Positions 1 through 11,250 of a stretch of DNA of 64,000 bases are shown here, piece after piece. The notes under the pieces are model-generated. The model was not told where the DNA came from. It worked only from the letters and a program-made list of their open reading frames with translations, and ran no database searches. Each line of letters opens with the position of its first letter. Position 1 is the stretch's first letter. The position numbers were made by a program, and so were the translations under genes. This DNA is from Ulota crispa (lineage: Eukaryota; Streptophyta; Bryopsida; Orthotrichales; Orthotrichaceae), in assembly GCA_963920765.1 (NCBI GenBank), contig OY987243.1, positions 26,655,419 to 26,719,418 of the forward strand, given 5' to 3'.

Positions 1-61
1 ACAAATAATAGATACTCATCCGACACTTAGAGCATGGACGTTGGAAATGTGCCAATAAAAC

Positions 62-632
62 TTAGGGGAATTTCATGGAGACCCCTGAAGTTTGCCATAT
101 TTTTATAGATACCCCTGAAGTTTGCCATATTTTTATAGATACCCTGTTTTTTTAGAAATATAAAAAATATTCTTGAACCAAAAAAATTAGGCATTTGTTT
201 TGTTGTGCATGTAACTTCTTTTTTCCTTTGTGTGCATTCTACTATTTTTTTGTTATGCGTGTGCACAAAGGGAGAAGGGAAGTGGCATGCACAACAAAAC
301 AAACGCTTAAATTTTTTGGGCCAAGGGTATTTGTGATATTTCTGAAAAGGCATGGGTATCTATGAAAATATGGCCAACTTCAGGGGGGAAATGCTAAATC
401 ATGAGCAAGGATTTGTGAGCCGTGAGACGTGAGTGTATTTTTTTTATCAAAATATTAAAATTCACCTGTAAAGGTGTACACAAGACGTTATAATTGCACA
501 TTATAAACATTCATTTTTTGAAAATTTGTTATTTTTTAAGTGAAAATTTTGGCTCACTGCTCATAGGCTCACTGTTCTACGCTCACAAAATAGCTTACCT
601 CACTTCAAGGGTATCCATGAAATTTCCCCTAA
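62..632. repeat. TIR element H, copy 1 (interrupted)
   Basis: The two ends are inverted copies: TTAGGGGAATTTCATGGA on the left and its complement (TCCATGAAATTTCCCCTAA) on the right, followed inward by a shared CCCTGAAG/CTTCAAGGG step. Inside the left arm a 41-bp segment is directly duplicated (about 82-140). The element is interrupted near its right end by a second element (385-597). There is no coding capacity, so it looks like a non-autonomous DNA transposon. Element H copy 2 (18557-19022) shares the outer TTAGGGGAAATT ends but not the interior. Confidence 0.7.
385..597. repeat. TIR element I, copy 1, nested in element H
   Basis: A 213-bp segment bounded by GCTAAATCATGAGC-like and GCTCACAAAATAGC-like inverted ends. 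Its interior (a pair of GTGAGCC motifs at each end around an AT-rich centre) matches the segment at 21697-21957. It splits the right arm of the outer element, so it inserted later. Confidence 0.65.
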
Positions 633-752
633 AACTTTGAACTCCTCTGACTTTTGCATATGATGTTCAAATATCCTACTCAAACTTCAATGTTTAAATA
701 TTGGCTCAACCATAACTTCCCTAAGAGTGAACCAAAAAACAATCTTTTTACA

Positions 753-826
753 CGTTATTGCAGCTGTGAATGAGATTTGCTCAAAAATAGCTAACTCATC
801 CAAGAACTCATCCTCCCTTGGAACTT
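753..826 (-). other. Open stretch that may hold the next exon of the LRR/coiled-coil gene
   Basis: Read on the minus strand this short stretch is open and acidic (it includes DEFLDELAIFEQ), unlike the surrounding AT-rich sequence. It lies about 390 bp beyond the last resolved exon of the LRR/coiled-coil gene. Available AG acceptors are weak and their phase depends on which donor the previous exon uses, so I do not add it to the gene model. The rest of 633-1211 holds only AT-rich intron-like sequence. Confidence 0.25.
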
Positions 827-1211
827 ACTAGATTTTATTGCTAACATGTAATGTCAGATCAAGAATTAAGGTAATGTCCTCCAAAATAGCAATTTCACAC
901 TTAACTAAATATGCACTATTCATTTATTTATGGACTATGCAAAACATTGAGAGATCTCTAATATTTCAACAAAGTAAGGCAATGCCTTATGAAGTTTTTA
1001 GCTGTTTTTCTTTTTTAGGCAAAATATGATAGAGATCTCCAATATTTAGACAAACCCAATGGGAGATTTCTAGTTGTTTTTTTTAATGTTTTTTGATGGA
1101 ATTTGCAAAGTTCATGTTTAGTTAAACATAGGATAATTTTATACCAAATCACTCATTTTCTTCAACAAAATTTAAAAGAACTAACATAGAAATGAAAATA
1201 ACAAAGTCTAC

Positions 1212-4200
1212 CTCTGATATAAAACATGTTGGCACACCTTGAAGGACCTTAAAAATCAAGGTTTGGGTGCAAGCAAGCCGCCGATGCAACTCATTTGCCC
1301 ATTGCTGCAGTAATTTCTCAGCCTCCTCCCGACCTTGAGCTTGCCAAAGGACTGACTGCACTCCAAGTAGGTCTTTGATTTTGCGATCATTGTTCCTAAA
1401 GCTCAACCACATACAAAGAAGAGTTTGTAAATCCAATCCTCATAGAAAAATGTAGATTAGCTTGAAATTGCCTAAAAACTTGGTTTTACATCTGGAAAAT
1501 GCCTATCCTACATGTTTGAAGACTAGAATTTGTATTGATTTGGAGTTTCAATCTAGCCACCAAAACAACCACCAATTCAATGAAATCTACTATTTTAACA
1601 AACACTAAAAACAAGGTGTTTTAAGTAATAGTTGAACCTTGGTCACCTCTTGAGGAGTTCCCAACAATGTATATATATAGTGAACAAATAGTAAACCAAC
1701 AAAAATTATTCAATACCTAAGGAATGCTAAAAACATAGCTAATACAAGATAAAGAAAGCAGTAGCCTCAAATTGTGTCAAAATATCATAGAAGGAAAACT
1801 GTTAGTAAATAAAATAACAAAGACAACAAGAAGGATCCGCACTTTCTCCACTTTTGGCACACCAAATCCAGCTCTGATTGAAGGCGATTGCATTCCCTTC
1901 TGCTCTTTCTTTCTTGATGGGTACTTTTTTCCTAGAAATCACATTAGCAAATTAAGATGAATGTTTTGTAAACCTTTAGATTTGGTTAGCGTAGCTCATG
2001 CAAATAAATGTAAGAGAAATTTGTTTCTTCAGCTTCTTCACCTCCTAGAACCAAAGGAATGGTGGAGGAATGGTGGCATAACATTAGAAATTCTTAGTCA
2101 TTTAGCATCTTTTATTGCTTGATTGTCCTTATATAAATTAAACATATACGTTAGTTGCATTGTCAATATTCAACATGAGGAATGTCATTTTTATTATATT
2201 GGTGAAAATTTGCAACAAAAGCATACGTGAGTCAAAACCTAATACTAGTGTTTAGAGCTTTGTGCACTTGAATGTCACAAGTTTAGAAATTTGAATTGCC
2301 TAAAATTGACCTTGAGGCACAAAAAATAGGAAACAACCGACCCATGAAAATTTCCAATTTTAAAAATGTGAAAAGGTACAAACAAACAGTACCATCATTT
2401 CAGTAACAATTTTGACTTTACTTTGTTGCTCGTCCAGAGCGGCAGTTAGTGATACCAATGTTCTTTTTGCTTTGTCATTTTGTTGATTTGCATCACTCAA
2501 TGCTGTGCGTACTGTCTGCAAGCAAGGAATGGTTGACACAATTAGTTCTCAAGATAGTTCTAGAAATATAAGTTTTACCAAGACTTTATCCTGCCTCCTA
2601 AATTAACCTTTATTACTAACAACAATTAATCTGTTCATAAAAAAGTTTGGACTTGTAAGCAAGGTGTCCAAACACAATTGGCTGAATGTTTGTCTTCACT
2701 AATCTTTGCACGGAAACTAGTTTGTGCTAATTATGGAGGTCTACAACATGTTGCTTTGACGTGCATAAATCAATCATAGGAAGCTAAGGAGAAGTTTTGG
2801 GTAGAAGAGCAAAATCTATTTTCATCATTTAATGCATATCCCAAAAGTTAGAGTGTTAAATGCTTGAAGTAACTCTAATCTACATACTAGCACAATCATG
2901 TTCTTGCTTTTGGAGCATTTCTTTAGCTCCAAGGCCAAACAACTCCACACTCTACTTGATCCAACCACCTATACACTACACAAAACACATCCCAACCAAA
3001 GAAGCATATAGCAGAGATGATATTAAGAACCTGGCAATTATTTGTTGCAGAATTCAAGGCCTCTTTCAAGGTCAAGATTTCACATCTCAACAAAGACAAA
3101 TTTACTACATCTTTAAGCACAATATGCTTGATGATGTTGGATTCAACATGCTTCACTTCTGTTGTTAATTCTTTCTCGTTTAGCACTACAGTGTTTCGGA
3201 GCTTGTACAATTCCAACTTGCATCCCTACAATGCCAATACAATTTATGAAATATGCTAAAATATGATAACTAGTTAAATTATCAAACCATACATCAATCA
3301 CATCATTTGCATTCTCTTCAAGTTAAAGTACTCATTAAATTATCATATACCACTATATGACACCAATGAAAACTATGCACAATTTGAGTTGGGTTCAATA
3401 TATTGGCACATTTTAGAGCGTCAAAATGGTGCTATTGAACCTCACAAAGCTCAAGAACAAGGACTCAAATAAAATTGAGTTTCACAATGCATACTTGAAA
3501 AAGCGCAAATGACAAGAACTTTTTGCCAACATAAAAACGTTATCATTGATCATATTCCCAAATAGTATATGAAGTAACACTTTTTATAGTAGAACTAGCC
3601 TAGGTCAATTTTTTTTTGACAATTTCACAAGAAGAATCTTTTCCATGACTTATGAGAAGATCTCCCTCATCTCCCTAAGATCACAGTTAATATTCAAGGG
3701 TTTTCATGATATAATGGAAGATTGAATATGATCATTGTGATTGTAACTTGTAAGGAGATCCTATCAGGAATTATGAAAAGATTATCTTCACAAAATTGAA
3801 AAACCCAATAACACAATACTTGAGAAAAGTATTTCCCAAACTTGATTTTGGAGATACTTAATTTTGCATTTATTAGAAAATTTTGGTGATTCAAAGTGAT
3901 CTGTTTTATTATTTTATAATTTCTTCAATATATTTTATCATTGATGCAAGGTCTTGAAGAAATCATTATGACATTCACTCTAAATCACCAAAAAAATTCA
4001 GAAGTGCCAAAATTGGTATTTTTTTCCCAAAAATAACAAATATTGCTTTCAATGAAAACAATTTGATTTTGCTAAAAACCCTCAATGAAAAAAAAGTGAA
4101 ATTCAAAGTAAGTACCTGTAGATTCATCTCTAAAGTTCTAAATACAACTGATTTGTGGGTGTCACCCACACGATCGTCATGATTCCTCTCATGATTCATC

Positions 4201-7200
4201 AGTTTCTTGAGCGCTGCAAATTCAGCTTCCAATAGTTTCTTCTCTTTGGTGAGGGATAGCACTTCATTATCTTTCTTGTTAAGTTCCATATTCGCTAGAA
4301 CGTTTTGTTTCCCAATCCCGGTATAAGAAGCGTTTCCATCAATCACTACAGTGATTGAACTCAAGGTTGGTTGCAGGCGATTGACCTAACGACAGTACAA
4401 TTGTACAAACAATTAGAGAATAAGCAGCTATACAGTCAGTGCTTAATCACCACAATAAATGAGCTCCATGAAATGGTGCAATTGAAAATGACATAATGAG
4501 TAGTAAAAACAGAATGGAAAGCATACCTCCAAGGACAATTGGTCCGGAACATTTGTCACTGACCCTGATTCTGTCTGAGTTGCTAGCTCCATGGTTGTTT
4601 GTGTTATTTGGTCCTAGCATTCCGGTACAATTCGAGCATTAATAACACGGCCACCAAGAATTCACAATGAGATCTGAAACGGACAATAGAATCTTAAAAC
4701 TTACGGTTTCATCTCACATCCAAGGATCCCAAGCATAATTTGATAAGACACTGCATGTAATTTGATGATTAGAAATGCAATTAATCTCATATCCGTTAAA
4801 ACGGCGGAACGTGATATTTGTTAATTTGGGAAAAACCCCAATTTTGGGACTTTTGAATTTTTCATTTTAAGAGTTTTTAAGTGATTTAGAGGGAAATTTA
4901 TTATGATTTCTTCAATACATTACATCACTGATGAAATTTCTTGAAGGAACTATAAAAAAAATCACTTAAAATCATCAAAATATTTTCACAAATGTAAAAT
5001 TTAGTATCTCAAAATCCATTTTGGGAAAGTGTTTTTCCCAAATTAACGAATACTGTGTTGCGGATTTTCGGAGATATTGGCATGCTTCAGTTGCCCCTCA
5101 GAAACCTCAAATCCATACCAGACCAAATTTTTGGAGCTCTGGTCAATTGAAACTTGAAAGTCACAATCCCAGAGTTCTGAAACATGGTGTTCTGAGAAAT
5201 ATTACCTTTTTAGCCTGGTTACAATACAAAACTTGAAAGTGTCTGAAACGCATGAACAACCACATTATTGAACTCCCAGAGGTGTCTTCACCAACGCAAA
5301 AACCCCTATCGAAGCAACATATATGCAAACGAATAGCATTTCGATAAGAAAGTTGCTTATCTTACAGTTGCTTTTGGTCGTCGGAGTTGTGACAATAGCA
5401 GCGCTGATTTGGCATTTTTTCCAACAAATCGAACATACCGACTGTTGTCAGCAGATGTATCCCAATCGTCGTTCTCTTCGTATTTGTTTGCCTTATTCCG
5501 AGGATATTGTTGAGACTCAAGCTCATGATCATTGCTCTCCTTCCTCGGTGGCACAACGGCGACTGCAGCATCGTCAACAATGAAGTTCTCTCCATGGGAA
5601 CGTGCAGAACCCAATGCTTCTTGTTGGAAGTACTTGGCAAGGTCCCGCTTAACACAATTGTCATCCGAGTGTTCAGGTTCTTGAGTAGCCTGACTTTGAA
5701 AACAGTTGCTGGATTCATTCGTCTTTTCCAAACGATGTCGACCTTGATATTTCTGCCGCGGTGATTTGTTGTTTGGAGCCTGAAGCTGATCTTGGTGTTC
5801 AGAGACAATGGGTCTTGCTTGAGGAAAGCAGGATTCATGATTCTGAGTTTCTGCAGGGTTTTGAAGCGCAGGGTAAGAATGATGAAGTGCCCAAAGAGAA
5901 GGAACTGCACCAGAGAGCATGATTGGAGGGGCCTGATCCACGCAGGAACTACCATCCAAACTTCGTAAGCTCGGGACAACGGAGAGTAGAGTTGAGCGGT
6001 ATGCACTTGCTTTACACACTGGATTAGCGTAACCGTTACATTGGAAAATCGCCTCTTCCAAGTGAGAACAACCTCCCAATATCCACAATTCGCACAGGTA
6101 CTCGACCGCATTGTCACGTAAATCCAGATGCTGCAACGCATACCTGCACACACATTCAACCAAAATGTAAGACTGAGTGTGTTTTCTCCCTGGCTAACAG
6201 TCACCACTGGCATTGGGTGATAGAACATTCTAAGGTACTCACAAAATACTGGTTATTACTGGAAATTGGCTAATTTGTACTCTAGGAATTTCCTATAAAT
6301 CGTAAAGTAATGCCATATTCGTTAATTTGGGAAGAAACCCCAATTTTGGGAATAAATTAGGTTTACAGTGATCACCTGAGCTCTAGGTTTAAGCAGCATT
6401 TTCTTGGTACACGTGTCCTCACCTGAGAGGAGGAATTTGCGAGGGACAAAATCTCAGTGGTTCAAACCAAATCTGATACCTTGAAATGTGGTGTTAAATG
6501 CCAAAAAGAAAAACCTTGGATATAAGGTGAAGTACAACTTGGGAATCTGGTTTTCCCAATTTAATGAATATGGCGTTAAACTGTTTAGAGCAAAGCGTTA
6601 CAGGTCGGTCATATAGCTTTAAAAAACTACAAATCCCTATTAGGGTCTAAATCTAATGGAAAGGGGATGTCTCAGGAATTGATCTCATTGACCTTTGGTT
6701 TTAAAAAACAGACCGAGGTCCTGTATATTACCTCTCTCGCCTAGAAATTGTGCACTAGCTCGCAGGGGATAAGTTTCCTAACAGCCCTCGCTCATAGAAT
6801 AATCCAGCAATAAATGCACTGAGGTTGTGACAGGATTAGAAGTACGTGAGGAACAAGATTTCTACTTAAATTGAACTAACCTGACAAATCAAAGCTCAAA
6901 CTCGAGGAGAGGAAATTATAATATGCAGGTAGAGACGGAAAGCCTTCTCGCTTGGACCATCTAAAGATGAAGAGGTGTCCTTCCGAATTAAGACTTCTAA
7001 ATGTCAAGGTACTTGAGTTAATCAAGAGAAGAAGATTTCCCCTCCTTTTTCCTTTGCCAGGTTACTTTGGTAGCTAGAGGGAGGCCTCTCCATCTTCAGG
7101 AGCTGTAAAGGGTACTCCATATTAGGTAAATTGGGAAAAACGGAGGGACCATTTTGTACTCCACCTTAATCTTACATACATTAAATGTAAGCATAGCTAT

Positions 7201-8489
7201 AGCTCAAAGTTGTAATTATTTGAACTTCTTAAAGAAAGGCAATTCACTAAGATTTCACTACGATACAAAAAAGTGCATGCCTTTTTTTTTAGTAATATGC
7301 TAAATTATTGCACATAATGACAGAAAAGTGAAAGTTCCAAAATGTGTTGTTTTTTTCCCAATTTACCTAATATGGTGAACACCATAGTTGCTAAAAGGAG
7401 AAAACCATTGGTCCCATACTCCCATTTGTTTTTCACCTAAACCCAGAGAGTCCCCCTTAATTCAATTAAGAAGTTCACCTAAAACCTACTTAATGGAACT
7501 TCTATCCAATAGTCCCCCTTAATTCAATTAAGGTCACCAAAAACTTGCTTAACCTGTGAAGGGCCCTTGGGCTTTGGAGCTATGGTACCAAATACGATCG
7601 CAACCAATATTTAGAAGTTTGAATCAGTTAGAAATTAAGTGTTACAACCATACATATTGAAGGGTTGTATGATGATGGGTGCATTAAAAAATTTGAAAAG
7701 TTCTCAGAGCAACTCAAATATGTATGTACATATGGTCATACATACAACCGCAAAGGGTGTTTGGGCCCTTTAGGGGTTAATGGAACTTTTGTCCAAAATT
7801 CCAAACATATTGTCCAAAAAGAGCGTATTTCTAAATGATATATATCTCATTTCATTGGAAAACAGTCAACAAATACCGAATTCAATGAATATGACGTTCT
7901 TAGACCCAGAAAAAAAAAAAAAAAAAAAAAAAAACCAAAAGTGCCAATTTGTAAGAGTTGTACCCTTTTAATGAATATGATGTTGGTGTTAATAGGCTCA
8001 ACTCGTAAGCTCACTGTCGAAACAGACTAGAGTCAGTTGAGCTCAAGGTAAAGCACTGTTCGTAAAGTTATGGACACGAGTAAGTAAAAGATTGAAGGGA
8101 ACTCACGGGGGTCCTTGCAGGGCCGACAATCCACCAAGCAGTTTGATCGCATTGTGAGAAAGAATGAGAGTCCGGAGAGCCACCAAGCCCTGCAAACCAG
8201 CGATCTCCCGGATCCGATTGTTGGACAGGTTGAGAACGCTCAGATGGATGAGCTGGGACAAGCCCTCCATCCACGTGATCATGTTGGACGACAAGTTGAG
8301 AGTGACGAGCTGGTGCAGCACCTCCAGCCCTTCTATCCGCTGGATCCGATTGCCATGCAAGCTCAACGTCTGCAGGTGCGTGAACTCCGACAGCCCTACT
8401 ATCGCCTTCGTGGAGTGCAGCCCTGCTCCGTAGGCGTAGATGTCCTTCACTTCCTTATCTGGAGCCAGAAAAATCACGGCATCCTCCAT
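1212..8489 (-). CDS. LRRCC1/VFL1-like leucine-rich-repeat and coiled-coil protein (3' end not resolved)
   Basis: Eight exons on the minus strand join in frame: 8107-8489, 5366-6143, 4527-4613, 4116-4385, 3031-3225, 2393-2515, 1843-1931 and 1212-1395 (703 codons so far). The start is the ATG at 8489: an in-frame TGA lies ten codons upstream with no AG between. Residues about 40-190 are SDS22-type LRRs (LxxLxLxxNxIxxIxGL repeats) closed by a cap with NPVC at 168-171 and a following YR..LL..VPSLRSLDG. Residues about 193-387 are low-complexity and polar. From about 388 onward the exons encode charged, heptad-rich coiled coil. The LRR-cap-coiled-coil order and the cap match LRRCC1 of animals and VFL1 of Chlamydomonas, which localise to centrioles and basal bodies and set their number and orientation. 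That role here is inferred. The gene probably continues beyond the left edge or through a missed exon: after the GAG|GTAGAC donor the reading frame becomes intron-like. TIR elements occupy several introns. Confidence 0.8.
3815..4046. repeat. TIR element A, diverged copy in an intron
   Basis: The interior (a TTTGGTGATT block, a TTTCTTCAA centre, then an AATCACCAAAA block) and the right end (TTTTTCCCAAAAATAACAAATATTG) follow the same plan as element A at 4808-5060 and 47053-47300. The ends are degenerate, so this is an older copy. It lies in the intron between exons 4 and 5 of the LRR/coiled-coil gene. Confidence 0.45.
4808..5060. repeat. TIR element A copy in intron 2 of the LRR/coiled-coil gene
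   Basis: Left end AACGTGATATTTGTTAATTT, right end the inverted form AAATTAACGAATACTGTGTT, about 250 bp apart. The GTTAATTTGGGAAAAA end motif recurs at 6308, 7113, 8881, 20286 and 47053. No ORF. The element is part of the intron between exons 2 and 3. Confidence 0.75.
6308..6578. repeat. TIR element A copy in intron 1 of the LRR/coiled-coil gene
   Basis: Starts ATGCCATATTCGTTAATTTG and ends with the inverted CCCAATTTAATGAATATGGC. It carries an internal CACGTGTCCTCACCTGAG segment that recurs in inverted orientation in the copy at 20286-20533. Non-coding, about 270 bp. Confidence 0.75.
7113..7379. repeat. TIR element A copy in intron 1 of the LRR/coiled-coil gene
   Basis: Inverted ends CCATATTAGGTAAATTGGG and CCCAATTTACCTAATATGG are a perfect 19-bp match, which suggests a young copy or subfamily. 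About 265 bp, no ORF. Confidence 0.75.
7549..7780. repeat. TIR element E, copy 1
   Basis: About 232 bp, beginning TTAACCTGTGAAGGGCCCTT and ending with the inverted GGGCCCTTTAGGGGTTAA. Nearly collinear with 39358-39588 (shared internal blocks TTAAGTGTTACAA and TTGAAGGGTTGTATGATG). It lies in intron 1 of the LRR/coiled-coil gene, 170 bp from the previous element. Confidence 0.75.
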
Positions 8490-8539
8490 CAACCACAAAT
8501 TCAATTGGCAGATGAATCAGAACCACGAGATTCCTTCAA

Positions 8540-8800
8540 TCACCCTTCAATTCTCGATTCCTTTTCCCTCTTCAAATTGGTGCCATTCCCAGCTTTGTTT
8601 CCCAAACATGCTGACAATTCTTAATGATGCAAATACCTGAAACATTTTTACACCTATACAATTGCAGCAAATACTGAGGCAAAAGCGATTCAGCATGCAC
8701 ACTACTTGTATGGAACTCCAAGATGTTCTCCCTGTGGACAATCAGCCGGGACAAGAGTACCGTAGGATCCATCGTGCAAATGCACTGTAACGTCGTATTC
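8540..8800. repeat. 260-bp segment duplicated at 9345-9606 (leader region of LRR/coiled-coil gene)
   Basis: The segment just upstream of the LRR gene start codon (blocks TTTCCCTCTTCAAATT, GACAATTCTTAATGATGCAA and ACTACTTGTATGGAACTCC in order) is repeated about 800 bp further upstream with small indels. On the minus strand both copies carry a similar short ORF that begins ATGGATCCT and keeps the peptide LLSRLIVHRENILEFHTSS. The copy at 9345-9606 hits a stop soon after; the other runs on to 66 codons. This looks like a duplicated 5' leader with a possible upstream ORF, not a separate gene. Confidence 0.65.
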
Positions 8801-8880
8801 GTTGATTTGGGAAAGCGATGGGTAACATTTTGTACATCACCTTAATCCAAAATAGCCACCTTAATTCAGATTAAGAGGTA

Positions 8881-9125
8881 CAACACCATATTCGTTAAAT
8901 TGGGAAAAAAAAGGTACATTCTGGGACTTTCACTATTTCTGTCATTATGTGAAATTCAGCATATTATAAAAGAAATAAACATGCAATTTTTTGTACAATA
9001 TTGAAGTCTCAGTGATTGTCTACAAGAATTTCAAATAACTTTTAACTTTGAGTTATAGCTATGCTTACATTTTATTGTATAAAGTGGTACCTTTGTTTTT
9101 CCCGATTTAACAAATATGGTGTTGT
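8881..9125. repeat. TIR element A copy upstream of the LRR/coiled-coil gene
   Basis: Inverted ends AACACCATATTCGTTAAATT and AATTTAACAAATATGGTGTT-like (CGATTTAACAAATATGGTGTT in the sequence, shortened here). It lies between the two copies of the duplicated leader segment. The following stretch 9126-9340 repeats the sequence at 7781-7985 (shared block TATATCTCATTTCATTGGAA). Confidence 0.7.
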
Positions 9126-9631
9126 TTCCTTAAACCTAGTTAATGAACTTCTGTTCAAAATTTCAGCAATTAATGAACTTTCTGTCCAAAAAGAGCATAT
9201 TGCTAAAAGATGTATATCTCATTTCATTGGAAAACAATCAACAAACTCCCAATTCAATGAATATGGCGTTCTTTGAAAGAAAAAAAAGCCCAAAGTCCCA
9301 CTTTGTACACTTTTTCCCAAATTAAGGAACATGACGTTTTCACCTTTAATTCTCGAGTCCTTTCCCTCTTCAAATTGTGCCATTCCCATATGGAGCGAGC
9401 TCTGTTTCCCAAATGCTGACAATTCTTAATGATGCAAATACCTTCAGGAAACATTTTTATGTACACCTATAAACTTGCAGCAAATACCAAGGAAAAAGCA
9501 ATTAAGCATGCACACTACTTGTATGGAACTCCAAGATGTTCTCCCTGTGAACAATCAGCCGGGACAAGAGTAGCATAGGATCCATTGTGCAGATCCATTG
9601 TGCAATGGTGTACGAAAGGGCATGAAGTCCT

Positions 9632-9753
9632 ATTACTTCAACAAAATGGGTATTTTATGACTCTAACTTATGATTATTGTGAGTTATTTGGAATTATAAA
9701 TTTCTCACAATAGTCATAAATTAGAATCATAAAATGTCCATTTTGTTGTAATG
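9632..9753. repeat. Near-perfect hairpin (inverted repeat, about 50-bp arms)
   Basis: The left arm (CAACAAAATGGGTATTTTAT, then ATGATTATTGTGAG) is matched by the complement on the right (CTCACAATAGTCAT, then ATAAAATGTCCATTTTGTTG) around a loop of about 22 bases. Arms differ at only a few positions. It could be a small foldback MITE or, if transcribed, a hairpin RNA. Confidence 0.7.
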
Positions 9754-10019
9754 TATACAAAGTATCAGGACTGCCATAATTATTCTAAGAATTCACCAAC
9801 GGTAATGAGATCAACTCCTAGGAGATTCTTGTTGCAATCTTTTTGTAATTTTCTTATCAGACCCTTGACAATTCATTCCAGCATTATCATAAACCATGTT
9901 TCTTAGACTAAAAGCTCAAAGTTGTAAGTTCCTTTCCGTTGTCAATTTTTTAATTGAAATAGCAAAGTTTCAAGCCAACAACGTAACAAAAATCAGTTTC
10001 AGTTACACGGCCTCTTTTC

Positions 10020-10740
10020 TAATTGCCAAAAATAAGATGCACAATCAAGCGGCTCTTCCTTGTGATAAATAGAACAGACGCAGGGCAGGGTTAGGGTTAC
10101 TGCAATTATACTAAACATTGTCATTCTTACAAGAAATTCCCTAATGATGTAGAATTGAGCGACAACACTGTTAGTAACTAAACTTTGCAATCAAAGAGAA
10201 GTTTGTGCGCTAGTGCAGTATCTCCATTCTTAGAAGAAATTCCCTAACGATGTAGAATTGAACGAAAACACAATAACTAAAACTTTGCAATCAAAGAGAA
10301 GTCACAAAGCATGTTTGTGCGCCAGTGCAATAAGACTCTCAAACATCGCCATTCTTACAAGAAATTCCCTAAGGATGTAGAATTGAACAACAACGTTGTA
10401 ACTAAAACCTTTGCAATCAAAGAGTTTAGTCAAAGAGCACGTTTGTGCGCTAGTGCAGTAAAGACTCTCATACATCACCATTCTTACAAGAAATTCCCTA
10501 ACGATATAGAATTGAGCAACAACACTGTAATTAAAATCTTGCAACCAAAGAGTTTAGTCACAAAGCACATTTGTGCGCCCTTGTAGTAAAACTCTCTCTC
10601 AAACATTGCCATTCTCACAAGAAATTCCTTTTACGATGTAGAATTGAGCAACAAAAAACACTGTAACTAAAAATCTCGCAATCAAAGAGTTCAGTCACAG
10701 AGCATGTAACTTGTGCAGTAGTAACACTCTCAAAGTCGCA
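10020..10740. repeat. Tandem array, five imperfect units of about 103-131 bp
   Basis: The motif CATTCTTACAAGAAATTCCC recurs starting near 10122, 10225, 10350, 10479 and 10610. Between motifs each unit has GATGTAGAATTGA, then GCAATCAAAGAG, then a TTTGTGCGC block. Units differ by small indels. The array sits upstream of the LRR/coiled-coil gene, between the duplicated leader and a GC-richer segment. Short ORFs across it are by-products of the repeat. Confidence 0.8.
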
Positions 10741-10970
10741 ACGAAGCCAAGATAATGCAATTACATACAACAACATAAACAAAATCAGCAAATCAATTTT
10801 TACAGAGAAAGAACCGATCTAATTAAGAGAGCGAGTGTTTAATCCAAGTCTTACGAAACCATAAGTGGATAGAAATCGAAAGCGAATGACTATGCACTCA
10901 AAGACACAACACACACTACAAGCACAGCTAAAACAAAGAAAGACAATTACAGAGGCGATGTGAGTGAGTT

Positions 10971-11250
10971 ACCAGAAGCGGATCCGTGAGCACCGGCGAG
11001 GTGCGACTGGCGCACATCCAACAAAGGACCTGCCGCTTTTACTGCAGCTGAGGCTACAACAGTCTGCGACGACGTTAGCGGCAGCAGCTGGTGGACGGGC
11101 GATGCAAGCGTCATATTAATAATTAATGGCACGTTTTTTGAGGAATTAATGCGGCGAGACCATGCCAGCCTCTTTTGTTGGCACAATTCCAGCCGTGACA
11201 ACCAAGAAAGAAGAGCGGAAGAAGAAGAAGAAACACATACACCGCAGCAC
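10971..11250 (-). other. Possible non-coding first exon / promoter of the LRR/coiled-coil gene
   Basis: This 280-bp stretch is clearly more GC-rich than its surroundings and on the minus strand ends in a donor-like CTG|GTAACT. That fits a first leader exon spliced across the tandem array toward the ATG at 8489, but the acceptor is not identified. An ORF on the minus strand here resembles no family I know. Inference only. Confidence 0.3.

Noticed and set aside
27..353. Minus-strand 108-codon ORF at the left edge
   Set aside because: It runs through element H and its internal duplication (repeated GIYKNMANFRG); part of it also resembles repeat sequence near 25640. A product of repeats, not a gene.
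1149..1211. Read-through tail of the LRR gene past exon 8
   Set aside because: Becomes hydrophobic and AT-driven immediately after a good GTAGAC donor, so it reads as intron sequence.
10020..10740. Tandem array as a CRISPR array
   Set aside because: Units of 103-131 bp with no short-repeat/unique-spacer pattern, and a eukaryotic context.
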